52,806 nt of DNA. It comes from Mucilaginibacter sp. L294. GTDB taxonomy: Bacteria; Bacteroidota; Bacteroidia; Sphingobacteriales; Sphingobacteriaceae. The notes under the pieces were generated by a model. The model was not told the DNA's origin and did no database searches. It saw nothing but the letters and a program-made list of their open reading frames with translations. Positions 1 to 8,863 of this stretch are shown here, piece after piece. The stretch spans positions 1-52,806 of the forward strand of contig NZ_LGEK01000029.1 in assembly GCF_001636615.1 (NCBI RefSeq), in the 5' to 3' direction. Position 1 is the stretch's first letter. The number at the start of each line of letters is the position of its first letter. The position numbers were made by a program, and so were the translations under genes.

Positions 1-27
1 GTGCTCGTAGATGTGTATAAGAGACAG
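1..27. other. Nextera/Tn5 adapter remnant at left end
   Basis: Positions 9-27 are exactly the 19-bp Tn5 mosaic end AGATGTGTATAAGAGACAG, and bases 1-8 resemble the degraded tail of the Nextera read-2 adapter. This is library-preparation sequence left on the contig. Genomic sequence begins at about position 28. Confidence 0.97.
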
Positions 28-128
28 GCTATTCTATATCGCTATATCTAACTTACAAATACACAATACAACCTTAATTGTTAAAGCCATTTTTGGCCGG
101 TACATGATATAAAAAACGCTTAATAAAA

Positions 129-1841
129 ATGAGTTCATCATCAGATACTACAAACGCTGTAGAGATAAACAAGTACAGCAAAACCTTTACACAGGATGAA
201 ACCCAGCCTGCGGCCAAGGCCATGCTTTATGGTATTGGCCTTACCGACGACGACATGCAAAAAGCGCAAGTCGGCGTTGCCAGTATGGGTTATGATGGCA
301 ACACCTGTAACATGCACCTGAATGACCTGGCCAAGCTGGTTAAACAGGGTATCTGGGATGAAGATATGGTGGGCCTTATATTCCACACCATTGGCGTAAG
401 TGATGGCATGAGCAACGGTACCGAAGGTATGCGCTACTCGTTAATGAGCCGTGATATCATTGCCGACTCTATCGAGGCTGTTACCGGCGCACAATATTAT
501 GATGGTTTAATTACCCTGCCCGGCTGCGATAAAAACATGCCGGGTTCTATCATGGCAATGGGCCGTTTAAACCGCCCATCTATTATGGTATACGGCGGCA
601 CTATAACACCGGGCCATTGGAAAGGTGAAGACTTGAACATTGTATCGGCATTTGAGGCTCTGGGTAAAAAGATAGCGGGGCAAATCACTCCCGAAGATTT
701 TATAGGTGTAATCAAAAACGCCTGCCCAAGCGCGGGTGCATGTGGTGGTATTTACACAGCTAATACCATGGCTGCCGCTATTGAGGCGTTGGGTATGAGC
801 TTGCCTTACTCCTCGTCAAACCCTGCTTTAAGCGATGATAAAAAAGCGGAGTGTTTAGCAGCAGGTAAAGCGATCAAGATCCTATTAGAAAAAGACATCA
901 AACCATCAGATATCATGACCCGCGCAGCTTTCGAGAACGCGATAGTAGTGATCATGGTATTGGGCGGTTCAACAAACGCGGTATTGCACTTAATTGCAAT
1001 GGCCAAAAGTGTTGGCGTAAAAGTAACCCAGGACGATTTCCAAACCGTAAGTAACCGCATCCCGGTACTGGCCGATATGAAGCCCAGCGGTAAATACATG
1101 ATGGAAGACCTGCACAACATAGGCGGCGTGCCTGCGGTGATGAAATATTGCCTTGCACAAGGCTGGATTGATGGCAGTTGCCTTACCGTAACCGGCAAAA
1201 CCATCGCCGAAAATTTAGAATCGGTTCCCGAAATAAACTTCGAGACACAAAAAATTATACTCCCGGCCGAAAACCCTATCAAAGCAACCGGTCACTTACA
1301 GATACTTTACGGAAACCTTGCCGAAGGCGGCAGCGTTGCCAAGATCACCGGCAAAGAAGGCACCAGCTTTGAAGGCCCTGCCCGCGTGTTCGATGGCGAG
1401 TTCGAACTGATCCACGGTATCCAAAGCGGCTTTGTTAAAAAAGGCGACGTGGTGGTTATCCGCAACGTAGGCCCCAAAGGGGCACCGGGTATGCCCGAAA
1501 TGCTAAAACCAACCTCTGCCATATTTGGCGCTGGCCTGGGTAGTTCGGTAGCGTTAATTACCGATGGCCGCTTTAGTGGCGGCACCCACGGGTTCGTCGT
1601 CGGCCACATTACGCCGGAAGCTTATGACGGCGGAGGCATTGCCTTTGTGAAAGATGAAGACCGCATATTTATTGATGCCATAAACCGCACCATTAATGTA
1701 ATGATAAGCGACGAAGAGTTTGCTGCCCGCAAAGCCGCATGGAAACAACCGGCCTTAAAAGTAAGCAAAGGGCTTTTATACAGATATGCAAAAACGGTAA
1801 GCAACGCTGCCGAAGGTTGCGTAACTGATGAAATGCCATAG
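129..1841 (+). CDS. ilvD: Dihydroxy-acid dehydratase
   Basis: Dehydrates 2,3-dihydroxy-isovalerate and 2,3-dihydroxy-3-methylvalerate to the 2-keto acids of valine and isoleucine; a cytosolic iron-sulfur enzyme. The 570-aa protein has the usual family length. Three cluster-ligand cysteines are visible at about residues 60 (NTCNMH), 133 (GCDKNMPG) and 205 ([11 protein letters not shown]), with the roughly 73-residue spacing of IlvD/Edd proteins, and the C-terminal [20 protein letters not shown] motif is intact. The ATG at 129 lies about 100 nt after the adapter junction, so the operon promoter may be incomplete or outside the contig. First gene of the ilv-leu operon; the next gene follows after 82 nt. 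Confidence 0.98.
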   Translation: MSSSSDTTNAVEINKYSKTFTQDETQPAAKAMLYGIGLTDDDMQKAQVGVASMGYDGNTCNMHLNDLAKLVKQGIWDEDMVGLIFHTIGVSDGMSNGTEGMRYSLMSRDIIADSIEAVTGAQYYDGLITLPGCDKNMPGSIMAMGRLNRPSIMVYGGTITPGHWKGEDLNIVSAFEALGKKIAGQITPEDFIGVIKNACPSAGACGGIYTANTMAAAIEALGMSLPYSSSNPALSDDKKAECLAAGKAIKILLEKDIKPSDIMTRAAFENAIVVIMVLGGSTNAVLHLIAMAKSVGVKVTQDDFQTVSNRIPVLADMKPSGKYMMEDLHNIGGVPAVMKYCLAQGWIDGSCLTVTGKTIAENLESVPEINFETQKIILPAENPIKATGHLQILYGNLAEGGSVAKITGKEGTSFEGPARVFDGEFELIHGIQSGFVKKGDVVVIRNVGPKGAPGMPEMLKPTSAIFGAGLGSSVALITDGRFSGGTHGFVVGHITPEAYDGGGIAFVKDEDRIFIDAINRTINVMISDEEFAARKAAWKQPALKVSKGLLYRYAKTVSNAAEGCVTDEMP

Positions 1842-1883
1842 TCTGAACCGGAATTTAAAGAATTAAAGAATTTGCAAAATAGA

Positions 1884-1918
1884 ATCGGTGTAATCATAAA
1901 AACATCGGTGTAATCATA
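1884..1918 (+). repeat. Tandem 15-bp direct repeat before ilvB
   Basis: ATCGGTGTAATCATA occurs twice, at 1884-1898 and 1904-1918, a 20-nt period. The second copy ends 5 nt before the ilvB ATG. The unit resembles the ATCnGTGTAATC tandem repeats scattered in Bacteroidota genomes. A shorter CATCGGTG recurs in the ilvC leader (4444-4451). A regulatory role is possible but unproven. Confidence 0.8.
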
Positions 1919-1923
1919 GAACA

Positions 1924-3678
1924 ATGGAAACACAAACAATCACACAAGAAGTAAGTGAAGTAGCAGCAGAGCCTGTAAAATCACCAACAACAGTACTTTC
2001 AGGATCGGAAGCATTATTAGAAGCCCTGATTGTGGAAGGTGTGGAAACCATTTTTGGTTACCCCGGTGGTGCAATTATGCCCATTTATGATGCCTTGTAC
2101 GATTATAACGATAAGCTGAACCACATCCTGGTACGCCACGAACAGGGCGGTATTCATGCCGGTCAGGGTTATGCGCGTACATCTGGCAAGGTAGGTGTTG
2201 TGTTTGCCACAAGCGGCCCCGGCGCTACTAACCTGGTTACCGGTTTGGCCGATGCACAGATAGACAGTACACCATTGGTTTGTATCACCGGGCAGGTTTT
2301 TGCGCACCTTTTGGGTACCGATGCCTTCCAGGAAACTGATGTAATTAACATTACCACACCGGTTACCAAATGGAACTATCAGGTAACCGATGCTACCGAG
2401 ATCCCCGAGGTTATTGCCAAGGCATTTTACATTGCCAAAAGCGGCAGGCCAGGCCCGGTATTAATTGATATTACCAAGAACGCGCAGATCCAGAAATTTG
2501 ACTACGCGGGTTACAAAAAATGCGATCATATCCGCAGTTACAGGCCAAAACCAATCGTTCGCCCGCAGTATATACAGGAGGCTGCGGCACTGATCAACTC
2601 CGCCAAAAAACCATTCATTATATGGGGACAGGGCGTAATACTGGGCAGCGCCGAGCAGGAGTTTAAAGCTTTTGTTGAGAAAAGTGGCATCCCGTCAGCA
2701 TGGACGGTTTTAGGCGCAGGCGCTATCCCTACAGATCATCCGCTTAACGTGGGTATGCTGGGCATGCATGGTAATTACGGACCAAATGTTTTAACAAACG
2801 AGTGCGATGTGCTTATCGCGATAGGCATGCGCTTTGACGACCGTGTAACCGGTCGCCTTGATAAATACGCGAAACAGGCAAAGGTTGTCCATTTGGATAT
2901 TGACCCTGCCGAGATCGACAAAAACGTAAAATCGACCGTACCTGTTTGGGGCGATTGTAAAGAAACCCTGCCGATGCTTACTGCACTGGTTGATAAAAAA
3001 GAGCATACCGAATGGCATGACAAATTCAAGGATTACACCCGCCAGGAAGTTGAACAGGTTATAGAAAAAGAACTAAACCCCACCACGGACGAAATGACCA
3101 TGGGCGAGGTGATCAAACAACTGAACGAAATAACCAAAGGCGAAGCCATTATTGTAACCGACGTTGGCCAGCACCAGATGGTGGCTTGCCGTTACGCGCA
3201 GTTTAACAATACCCGCAGCAACGTTACCAGCGGTGGTTTAGGCACCATGGGCTTTGCCCTGCCTGCAGCCATCGGTGCTAAATTTGGTGCGCAAAACCGC
3301 ACGGTGGTAGCCATTATTGGCGATGGTGGTTTCCAGATGACCTGTCAGGAACTGGGTACCATTATGCAAAGCGGTATCGATGTAAAGATCATCATCCTGA
3401 ATAACCGTTTCCTGGGCATGGTAAGGCAATGGCAGGAGTTGTTTAACTCGCGCCGCTACTCGTTCGTTGATATCGAGAGCCCGGATTTTGTAGCACTGGC
3501 AGCAGCATACCGTATACCCGGCAAAGTGATTGACGACCGCAAGAACCTGCCATCGGCACTAAATGAAATGCTAAGCAATAAAGGTTCATTTCTTTTAGAA
3601 GTAATGGTTACCAAAGAGAACAACGTATTCCCGATGGTACCTCAGGGATGCAGTGTTAGCGAGATCAGGCTTAAGTAA
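1924..3678 (+). CDS. ilvB: Acetolactate synthase large (catalytic) subunit
   Basis: ThDP-dependent enzyme joining two pyruvates to acetolactate, or pyruvate plus 2-ketobutyrate to acetohydroxybutyrate: the first common step of valine/leucine and isoleucine synthesis. The 584-aa protein has three domains in normal order. The N-terminal PYR domain carries the catalytic glutamate E73 (HEQGGIHAGQGYAR); a central FAD-binding-like domain follows; the C-terminal PP domain has the ThDP motif GDGGFQMTCQEL followed by NNRFLGMVRQWQ. Translation starts at the ATG at 1924, with no other good start upstream. The small subunit ilvN follows after 22 nt, as expected for a two-subunit complex. Confidence 0.98.
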   Translation: METQTITQEVSEVAAEPVKSPTTVLSGSEALLEALIVEGVETIFGYPGGAIMPIYDALYDYNDKLNHILVRHEQGGIHAGQGYARTSGKVGVVFATSGPGATNLVTGLADAQIDSTPLVCITGQVFAHLLGTDAFQETDVINITTPVTKWNYQVTDATEIPEVIAKAFYIAKSGRPGPVLIDITKNAQIQKFDYAGYKKCDHIRSYRPKPIVRPQYIQEAAALINSAKKPFIIWGQGVILGSAEQEFKAFVEKSGIPSAWTVLGAGAIPTDHPLNVGMLGMHGNYGPNVLTNECDVLIAIGMRFDDRVTGRLDKYAKQAKVVHLDIDPAEIDKNVKSTVPVWGDCKETLPMLTALVDKKEHTEWHDKFKDYTRQEVEQVIEKELNPTTDEMTMGEVIKQLNEITKGEAIIVTDVGQHQMVACRYAQFNNTRSNVTSGGLGTMGFALPAAIGAKFGAQNRTVVAIIGDGGFQMTCQELGTIMQSGIDVKIIILNNRFLGMVRQWQELFNSRRYSFVDIESPDFVALAAAYRIPGKVIDDRKNLPSALNEMLSNKGSFLLEVMVTKENNVFPMVPQGCSVSEIRLK

Positions 3679-3700
3679 TACCCCAAACAACAAACACAAC

Positions 3701-4306
3701 ATGGAAACTCAAGATAACGACAAGCAGGAATTTAACATAACGGTTTATACCGAAAACCAGATAGGTTTACTAAATCGTATTGCTATAATATTTACCCGCC
3801 GTAAAATAAATATCGATAGCCTGAACACCTCCCCATCAGAGATAGAGAGCATTCACCGCTTCAACATCGTAATAACCGAATCTGAAGAAGTGGTGCGCAA
3901 GCTAACCCGCCAGATAGAGAAACAGGTAGAAGTGCTAAAAGTATATTACCATACCAATGCCGATGTAATTTGGCAGGAACTGGCCCTATACAAAGTATCA
4001 ACAGATGTAATTGCCGAGAAGGTAAGCGTAGAACGTTTGCTGCGCGAGAACGGCGCCCGTGTAGTGGTATTGCGTAAGGACTATACCGTGTTTGAAACCA
4101 CCGGCCACCGCGAGGAAACCGATAACCTGATCAGCATTTTGCAACCATTTGGGCTGATTGAATTTGTACGCAGCGCCCGTGTGGCCATCATTAAAGATAG
4201 TGATGGATTTAACCGCAAGCTGCGCGAGTTTGAACGCCTTGAACCGGGTGAGGATGTTATTGAAAACGAATATCTGAACAAGGGCCAAAAGGTGTTTACG
4301 ATGTAG
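3701..4306 (+). CDS. ilvN: Acetolactate synthase small (regulatory) subunit
   Basis: Regulatory partner of IlvB that normally confers valine feedback inhibition and raises catalytic activity. The 201-aa protein opens with an ACT domain (ITVYTENQIGLLNRIAIIFT, then RRKINIDSLNTSPSE), followed by the C-terminal ALS-SS domain (VRSARVAIIKDSDG near residue 155). The ATG at 3701 (MAGE-like METQDNDKQ) is preferred over an in-frame start at 3653, which would overlap ilvB by 26 nt and add 16 residues outside the ACT fold. Leader and ORF are otherwise ordinary. The stop is followed at once by an 85-bp palindromic repeat that separates it from ilvC. Confidence 0.96.
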   Translation: METQDNDKQEFNITVYTENQIGLLNRIAIIFTRRKINIDSLNTSPSEIESIHRFNIVITESEEVVRKLTRQIEKQVEVLKVYYHTNADVIWQELALYKVSTDVIAEKVSVERLLRENGARVVVLRKDYTVFETTGHREETDNLISILQPFGLIEFVRSARVAIIKDSDGFNRKLREFERLEPGEDVIENEYLNKGQKVFTM

Positions 4307-4316
4307 GTACCCAAAG

Positions 4317-4401
4317 CGTCATTGCGAGCGCAGCGTGGCAATCTTCGATAGAAAAGTAGGCCACAAGCATGTCGAAGATTGCTTCGTACCTCGCAATGAC
4401 G
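4317..4401. repeat. CGTCATTGCGAG palindromic element, copy 1
   Basis: An 85-bp imperfect palindrome with outer arms CGTCATTGCGAG / CTCGCAATGACG and inner arms GCAATCTTCGA / TCGAAGATTGC separated by an unpaired centre. It lies between ilvN and ilvC and has no coding content. Same family as 17461-17555, 19508-19591 and 28293-28386. Confidence 0.92.
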
Positions 4402-4485
4402 GATAGATTAAAACGAATTATAAATCACAATAGAAAATAAACATCATCGGTGCAGCCGATGAAATCAAAGTAAAAATCAAAAACA

Positions 4486-5544
4486 ATGGCAAAACTAAAT
4501 TTCGGCGGTAGTGAAGAAAATGTAGTAACCCGCGAAGAGTTCCCTTTATCAAAAGCTCAGGACGTATTAAAAAACGAAACAGTAGCAGTAATTGGCTACG
4601 GTGTTCAAGGCCCGGGCCAGGCGCTCAATCAAAAAGACAACGGCATTAACGTAATTGTTGGCCAGCGTAAAAATTCAAAATCATGGGATAAAGCTGTAAG
4701 CGATGGCTTTGTACCGGGCGAAACCCTTTTTGAAATTGAAGAAGCCCTTGAAAAAGGAACCATCATTTGCTATTTATTAAGCGATGCCGCGCAAATTGCA
4801 TTATGGCCAACTGTTAAAAAACACTTAACCCCGGGTAAAGCATTATACTTCTCTCACGGGTTCGGTATCACCTTTAAAGAACAAACCGGCATCATCCCTC
4901 CTGCTGATGTGGATGTATTTTTGGTTGCCCCTAAAGGTTCGGGCACATCATTACGCCGTATGTTCCTGCAAGGCCGTGGCTTAAATTCAAGCTACGCTAT
5001 CTTCCAGGATGCTACCGGTAAAGCTCAGGAACGCGTTATCGCATTAGGTATCGCTGTTGGTAGCGGTTACCTGTTCGAAACCGATTTCAAAAAAGAAGTA
5101 TACAGCGATTTAACCGGCGAGCGTGGTACGCTAATGGGTTGTATCCAGGGTGTATTTGCTGCTCAGTACGATGTATTGCGCTCAAATGGCCACTCACCAT
5201 CTGAGGCATTCAACGAAACTGTTGAAGAGCTTACCCAATCGTTAATGCCATTAGTTGCAGAAAACGGTATGGACTGGATGTACGCCAATTGTTCAACAAC
5301 CGCACAACGCGGCGCACTTGACTGGTGGAAGAAATTCCGTGATGCCACTAAACCGGTATTCGAAGACCTTTACAAAAGTGTTGCAACCGGTGTTGAATCA
5401 CAAAAATCAATCGACAGCAACAGTAAAGACGATTACCGCGAAAAATTAGACGCGGAATTAAAAGAATTACGCGACAGCGAAATGTGGCAGGCAGGCAAAA
5501 CTGTACGCAGTTTACGCCCCGAAAACCAAGCTGTAGAAGCATAA
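4486..5544 (+). CDS. ilvC: Ketol-acid reductoisomerase
   Basis: NAD(P)H-dependent, Mg-requiring enzyme that isomerises and reduces acetolactate/acetohydroxybutyrate to the dihydroxy acids used by IlvD. The 352-aa protein is class I-sized: an N-terminal Rossmann domain with VIGYGVQGPGQALN at about residues 35-48 and a single C-terminal knotted helical domain (LTGERGTLMGCIQGVFAAQYD, then NCSTTAQRGALDWW). The cofactor loop GQRKNSKSW has basic and serine residues, compatible with NADPH, though specificity cannot be read firmly. The leader 4402-4485 contains a small hairpin (ATCGG-TGCAG-CCGAT) near 4446. An N-terminal insert compared with the shortest class I enzymes accounts for the extra length. 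Confidence 0.97.
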   Translation: MAKLNFGGSEENVVTREEFPLSKAQDVLKNETVAVIGYGVQGPGQALNQKDNGINVIVGQRKNSKSWDKAVSDGFVPGETLFEIEEALEKGTIICYLLSDAAQIALWPTVKKHLTPGKALYFSHGFGITFKEQTGIIPPADVDVFLVAPKGSGTSLRRMFLQGRGLNSSYAIFQDATGKAQERVIALGIAVGSGYLFETDFKKEVYSDLTGERGTLMGCIQGVFAAQYDVLRSNGHSPSEAFNETVEELTQSLMPLVAENGMDWMYANCSTTAQRGALDWWKKFRDATKPVFEDLYKSVATGVESQKSIDSNSKDDYREKLDAELKELRDSEMWQAGKTVRSLRPENQAVEA

Positions 5545-5545
5545 T

Positions 5546-5571
5546 ACCTCCTATCCCCCGAAGAGGGAATT
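5546..5571. repeat. Half of a CCCCC/GGGGG boundary repeat after ilvC
   Basis: ACCTCCTATCCCCCGAAGAG followed by GGAATT resembles the left arm of the element at 7972-8066 and starts directly after the ilvC stop. No right arm was found before leuC, so it may be a decayed half-element. Confidence 0.5.
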
Positions 5572-5585
5572 AGAAAAATAATATT

Positions 5586-5610
5586 AGCGATGGGTTTTAT
5601 ACCCATCGCT
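5586..5610 (+). promoter_or_regulatory. Perfect hairpin in the leuC leader
   Basis: AGCGATGGGT - TTTAT - ACCCATCGCT forms a perfect 10-bp stem with a 5-nt loop, ending 24 nt before the leuC ATG. No T-run follows, so it is not a classical terminator. It could be an RNA-processing or attenuation structure separating the ilv and leu halves of the operon. Confidence 0.6.
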
Positions 5611-5634
5611 ATTGTAAATAATAGGAATAAGAAA

Positions 5635-7053
5635 ATGGGACAAACATTATTCGACAAGATTTGGGATGCACACGTCGTCAGTAGCAACGAGGGCTTTCCT
5701 GATATTTTATACATCGATACACATTTCATTCACGAGGTAACCAGTCCGCAGGCATTTGATGGTTTGCGCACAAGGGGGTTACCAGTTTTCAGGCCACAAC
5801 AAACCGTTGCCACGGCCGATCACAACGTCCCCACCTGGGACCAACACCTCCCCATTAAAGAAGAACTTTCCCGATACCAGGTTGATATGCTCACCAAAAA
5901 CTGCGCGGAGTTCGGCATCGAGCTTTACGGTTTAGGGCATCCGTTCCAGGGTATCGTCCACGTTATAGGCCCCGAGCTGGGCATCACCCGTCCGGGTGGC
6001 ACCTATGTTTGCGGCGACAGCCATACTTCAACACACGGCGCCTTTGGTGCCATAGCGTTCGGTATAGGCACCTCACAGGTAGAGCAGGTAATGGCTACAC
6101 AATGTTTGCTGCAATCGCGCCCAAAAAGGATGAAGATTGAAGTGAACGGCAAACTGCAAAAAGGCGTTGGTGCTAAGGATATCATCCTGTACATCATCTC
6201 GCAGATCTCTGCCGCAGGTGGTACAGGTTATGCTGTAGAGTATGCCGGCGATACCATCCGCGCGTTAAGCATGGAAGGCCGCATGACCATCTGTAACATG
6301 AGCATCGAAATGGGTGCGCGTTGCGGATTGATAGCGCCCGATGAAACCACCATTAACTATGTAAAAGGCCGCGAATTTGCCCCTAAAGGCGAAGAGTGGG
6401 ACAAGGCAGCAGCTTACTGGCAAACTTTGTATTCTGATGAAGATGCAGAATTTGACAGCGTACTAAGCTTTAAAGCCGAAGATATTGAGCCGATGATCAC
6501 CTACGGTACAAACCCCGGTATGGGCATTGGCGTTACACAGCACGTTCCCGAAACTGCTTCGTTTGAGCAGAAGGAACAAGGTTCATACAAAAAAGCCCTT
6601 GATTACATGGGCCTGCACGATGACGAATCGCTTTTAGGTAAACCTATTGATTATGTATTCATCGGCAGCTGTACCAACAGCCGTATAGAAGACCTGCGTG
6701 AGGTTGCCCAATTTGTAAAAGGCAAACACAAGGCAGATAATGTTATCGTTTGGGTAGTACCAGGTTCAAAACAAGTGCAGGAACAAGCCATCCGCGAGGG
6801 CCTGGATAAGATCTTTGACGCGGCAGGTTTCCCGCTGCGCGAACCGGGTTGCAGCGCATGCCTGGGTATGAATGAGGATAAGATCCCGGCAGGTAAATAC
6901 TGCGTATCAACCTCAAACCGCAACTTTGAAGGCAGGCAGGGGCCAAACTCACGTACCTTCCTGGCAAGCCCGCTTACCGCGGCAGCAAGTGCAATTACAG
7001 GTAAGGTTACCGATATAAGGGAATTTTTGAAAGAAGGGGAATTGGTAAGCTAA
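5635..7053 (+). CDS. leuC: 3-isopropylmalate dehydratase large subunit
   Basis: With LeuD, isomerises 2-isopropylmalate to 3-isopropylmalate through a cis-alkene intermediate; an aconitase-family [4Fe-4S] enzyme. The 472-aa protein shows the aconitase motifs [20 protein letters not shown] and [12 protein letters not shown] plus the paired cysteines in [10 protein letters not shown], which together supply the three cluster cysteines. The ATG at 5635 ([15 protein letters not shown]) is chosen because it matches the family start; an upstream in-frame ATG at 5590 falls inside the leader hairpin. The stop codon overlaps the start of the next gene (TAATG), implying translational coupling to the ABM-like protein rather than directly to leuD. 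Confidence 0.98.
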   Translation: MGQTLFDKIWDAHVVSSNEGFPDILYIDTHFIHEVTSPQAFDGLRTRGLPVFRPQQTVATADHNVPTWDQHLPIKEELSRYQVDMLTKNCAEFGIELYGLGHPFQGIVHVIGPELGITRPGGTYVCGDSHTSTHGAFGAIAFGIGTSQVEQVMATQCLLQSRPKRMKIEVNGKLQKGVGAKDIILYIISQISAAGGTGYAVEYAGDTIRALSMEGRMTICNMSIEMGARCGLIAPDETTINYVKGREFAPKGEEWDKAAAYWQTLYSDEDAEFDSVLSFKAEDIEPMITYGTNPGMGIGVTQHVPETASFEQKEQGSYKKALDYMGLHDDESLLGKPIDYVFIGSCTNSRIEDLREVAQFVKGKHKADNVIVWVVPGSKQVQEQAIREGLDKIFDAAGFPLREPGCSACLGMNEDKIPAGKYCVSTSNRNFEGRQGPNSRTFLASPLTAAASAITGKVTDIREFLKEGELVS

Positions 7054-7388
7054 TGATACTGGAAGTAGCCATATTGAATGTAATACCCGGCCAGGAAGAT
7101 GCTTTTTTGAAAGCGTTTGCCCGGGCACAGGCTATTATTGCTGGTATGGCAGGCTATCTGTCGCATAAGTTAAAAAGGTGTGTAGAGGATAGCAGCAAAT
7201 TTATTCTGTTGGTTGAGTGGGAAAAACTTACCGACCATACCGAAGGCTTCCGCCAATCAAACGAATACCAGGAATGGAAAAAGTTGTTACATCACTTTTA
7301 CGACCCCTTCCCTACTGTTAAACATTACGAGGATCTTGAGGGATTGAGCGGCAAGTCTCAAATCTCATATCTAACATCTCAAATCTAA
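7053..7388 (+). CDS. ABM-fold (antibiotic biosynthesis monooxygenase-like) protein
   Basis: A 111-aa protein of the dimeric ferredoxin-like ABM superfamily, which includes quinol monooxygenases, IsdG-type haem oxygenases and many proteins of unknown role. The N-terminus [20 protein letters not shown], the central [20 protein letters not shown] and the C-terminal [15 protein letters not shown] match the family pattern. Its start overlaps the leuC stop (TAATG), so it is translated with LeuC. The final 11 codons and the stop codon are supplied by a 36-bp repeat (7353-7388), meaning the native C-terminus was probably altered by repeat insertion. Substrate unknown; placement suggests a link to leucine synthesis, but that is inference only. 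Confidence 0.85.
   Translation: MILEVAILNVIPGQEDAFLKAFARAQAIIAGMAGYLSHKLKRCVEDSSKFILLVEWEKLTDHTEGFRQSNEYQEWKKLLHHFYDPFPTVKHYEDLEGLSGKSQISYLTSQI
7353..7388. repeat. 36-bp repeat upstream of leuD (copy 1)
   Basis: Begins AAGTCTCAAATCTC and ends CATCTCAAATCTAA. It differs from 10872-10907 at one position (T versus C, 7368 versus 10887). It encodes the tail and stop of the ABM-like gene and ends 5 nt before the leuD ATG. Confidence 0.93.
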
Positions 7389-7393
7389 TTAAG

Positions 7394-7981
7394 ATGAGTA
7401 CCAAAATATTTAAACATATACAAACCAGTGTGGTGCCTTTGCCTATCGAAAATATCGATACGGACCAGATCATCCCTGCAAGGTTTTTAAAGGCCACCAC
7501 CCGCGATGGTTTTGGCAATAACCTGTTCCGCGACTGGCGTTTTGATAACGACGGCAACCCAAAACAGGATTTTGTACTGAACAACCCTACCTACAGCGGT
7601 AAGATACTGGTTGCAGGCAAAAACTTTGGTTGCGGCAGCAGTCGCGAGCATGCTGCCTGGGCGCTGGCCGATTATGGTTTTGATGCCGTAGTAAGCAGTT
7701 TCTTCGCCGATATTTTTAAAGGTAACGCGCTTAACAACGGCTTGTTACCGGTACAGGTGAGCGATGATTTCCTGAAGAAACTCTTCGAGGTGATCGATGC
7801 CGACCCGCATGCGGTAATAGAAATTGACCTGGTAGACCAGTTCATCAAAATTGTAAAAACCGGCGAACAGGAAAGCTTTGAGGTTAACCCCTACAAAAAA
7901 GCCTGCATGACCAACGGATACGATGATATCGACTACATCCTGAGCAAAAAGGAGTTGGTTGAGGAATTTGAAACCCCCTAA
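7394..7981 (+). CDS. leuD: 3-isopropylmalate dehydratase small subunit
   Basis: Small subunit of the LeuCD isomerase, providing the swivel domain that closes over the LeuC active site. The 195-aa length is normal. Diagnostic motifs are [14 protein letters not shown] near the N-terminus and [15 protein letters not shown] in the middle. The ATG lies 5 nt after the 36-bp repeat, so its translation-initiation region is partly built from repeat DNA. The last codons (ETP-stop) lie inside the left arm of another repeat (7972-8066). Separated from leuC by the ABM-like gene, whereas the two subunit genes are adjacent in most bacteria. Confidence 0.97.
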   Translation: MSTKIFKHIQTSVVPLPIENIDTDQIIPARFLKATTRDGFGNNLFRDWRFDNDGNPKQDFVLNNPTYSGKILVAGKNFGCGSSREHAAWALADYGFDAVVSSFFADIFKGNALNNGLLPVQVSDDFLKKLFEVIDADPHAVIEIDLVDQFIKIVKTGEQESFEVNPYKKACMTNGYDDIDYILSKKELVEEFETP

Positions 7982-8066
7982 CCCCCTGAAGGGGGAACGA
8001 AAGGGTTCGTACTATATATTAACAATAACACAATCAAAAGCTCCCCCTTTAGGGGGCTGGGGGGTT
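7972..8066. repeat. CCCCC/GGGGG inverted-repeat element spanning leuD-MT1 junction
   Basis: The left arm at 7972-7996 (AACCCCCTAACCCCCTGAAG, then GGGGA) pairs imperfectly with the right arm at 8041-8066 (CTCCCCCTTTAGGGGGC, then TGGGGGGTT). The unpaired centre is A+T-rich. The left arm supplies the leuD stop codon and the right arm ends 2 nt before the MT1 ATG, so the element fills the entire junction. Confidence 0.9.
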
Positions 8067-8068
8067 AA

Positions 8069-8857
8069 ATGAACAAAGAGATAAAAAGGGAAGGCAAAGG
8101 CACCGCGAAGTTATTTGACGAGCGCAGCCTTGAAGCCGATTACGCCACACTGCCGCCATTGCTGAAACAAGGCTGGCGCGTGCTGGATATCGGCTGCGGA
8201 ACCGGGGCTATCTCTAAGGGCATCGCTCAAAAGGTTGGCCCTACCGGGCATGTAACAGGTATTGATAACACGGCATATTTTATCGAGAGCGGCAAAGAAA
8301 CCTATGCAAGTGTAGAAAATCTGGAGCTTTTGAATGCCGACCTATTCACGTTTGAGCCAAAAGAAAAATTCGACCTGATAGTAGCCGCGAGGGTGCTGCA
8401 ATGGCTGAACAACCCGCAGGAAGCTGTAGCAAAATTAAAAAGCATGCTAAAGCCCGGTGGCATATTATCCGTACTGGATTATAACCACGAAGCTTTGGAA
8501 TGGCAGCCCGAACCACCGGCAAGCATGCGCCAGTTTTACGCCACCTTTTTAAGATGGCGCGGCGATGCAGGCATGAACAACCACATAGCCGAAGACCTGC
8601 CCGGTTACTTTACCGAAGCCGGTTTAAGCCAGGTGCAAGTTTTGGATGCTAATGAGTACTATAAAAAAGGCGAGCCAAATTTCCTGTCGAAGATTGGGAT
8701 CTGGTCGTCGGTAGCTAAATCAACCCAGATGGTTGAGGAAGGTTACATAACAGATGACGACCGCTTAAAGGCCATCGAAGATTATAACAAATGGATTGAA
8801 AGCGACGCGCAACTGATGGTGATGAAACTAAAAGAAGTACGCGGGACTAACGCATAA
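8069..8857 (+). CDS. Class I SAM-dependent methyltransferase (MT1)
   Basis: A 262-aa methyltransferase of the Methyltransf_11/25 type. SAM-binding motif I is VLDIGCGTGAISKG (about residues 38-51); motif II follows at TGIDNT; the motif IV-like FDLIVAARVLQWLNNP and the post-motif LKPGGILSVLDY are all present. The C-terminal half is family-typical but gives no substrate clue. It sits between leuD and leuB in the leucine operon, 6 nt before leuB, and its upstream junction is an inverted-repeat element. It could have entered the operon as cargo; codon use looks like its neighbours by eye. Function in branched-chain metabolism is not demonstrated. Confidence 0.88.
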   Translation: MNKEIKREGKGTAKLFDERSLEADYATLPPLLKQGWRVLDIGCGTGAISKGIAQKVGPTGHVTGIDNTAYFIESGKETYASVENLELLNADLFTFEPKEKFDLIVAARVLQWLNNPQEAVAKLKSMLKPGGILSVLDYNHEALEWQPEPPASMRQFYATFLRWRGDAGMNNHIAEDLPGYFTEAGLSQVQVLDANEYYKKGEPNFLSKIGIWSSVAKSTQMVEEGYITDDDRLKAIEDYNKWIESDAQLMVMKLKEVRGTNA

Positions 8858-8863
8858 ATAACA

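Noticed and set aside
4317..4401. Terminator or CRISPR-like repeat
   Set aside because: The arms are long and bulged, without a T-run, and copies are dispersed singly instead of in an array with spacers.
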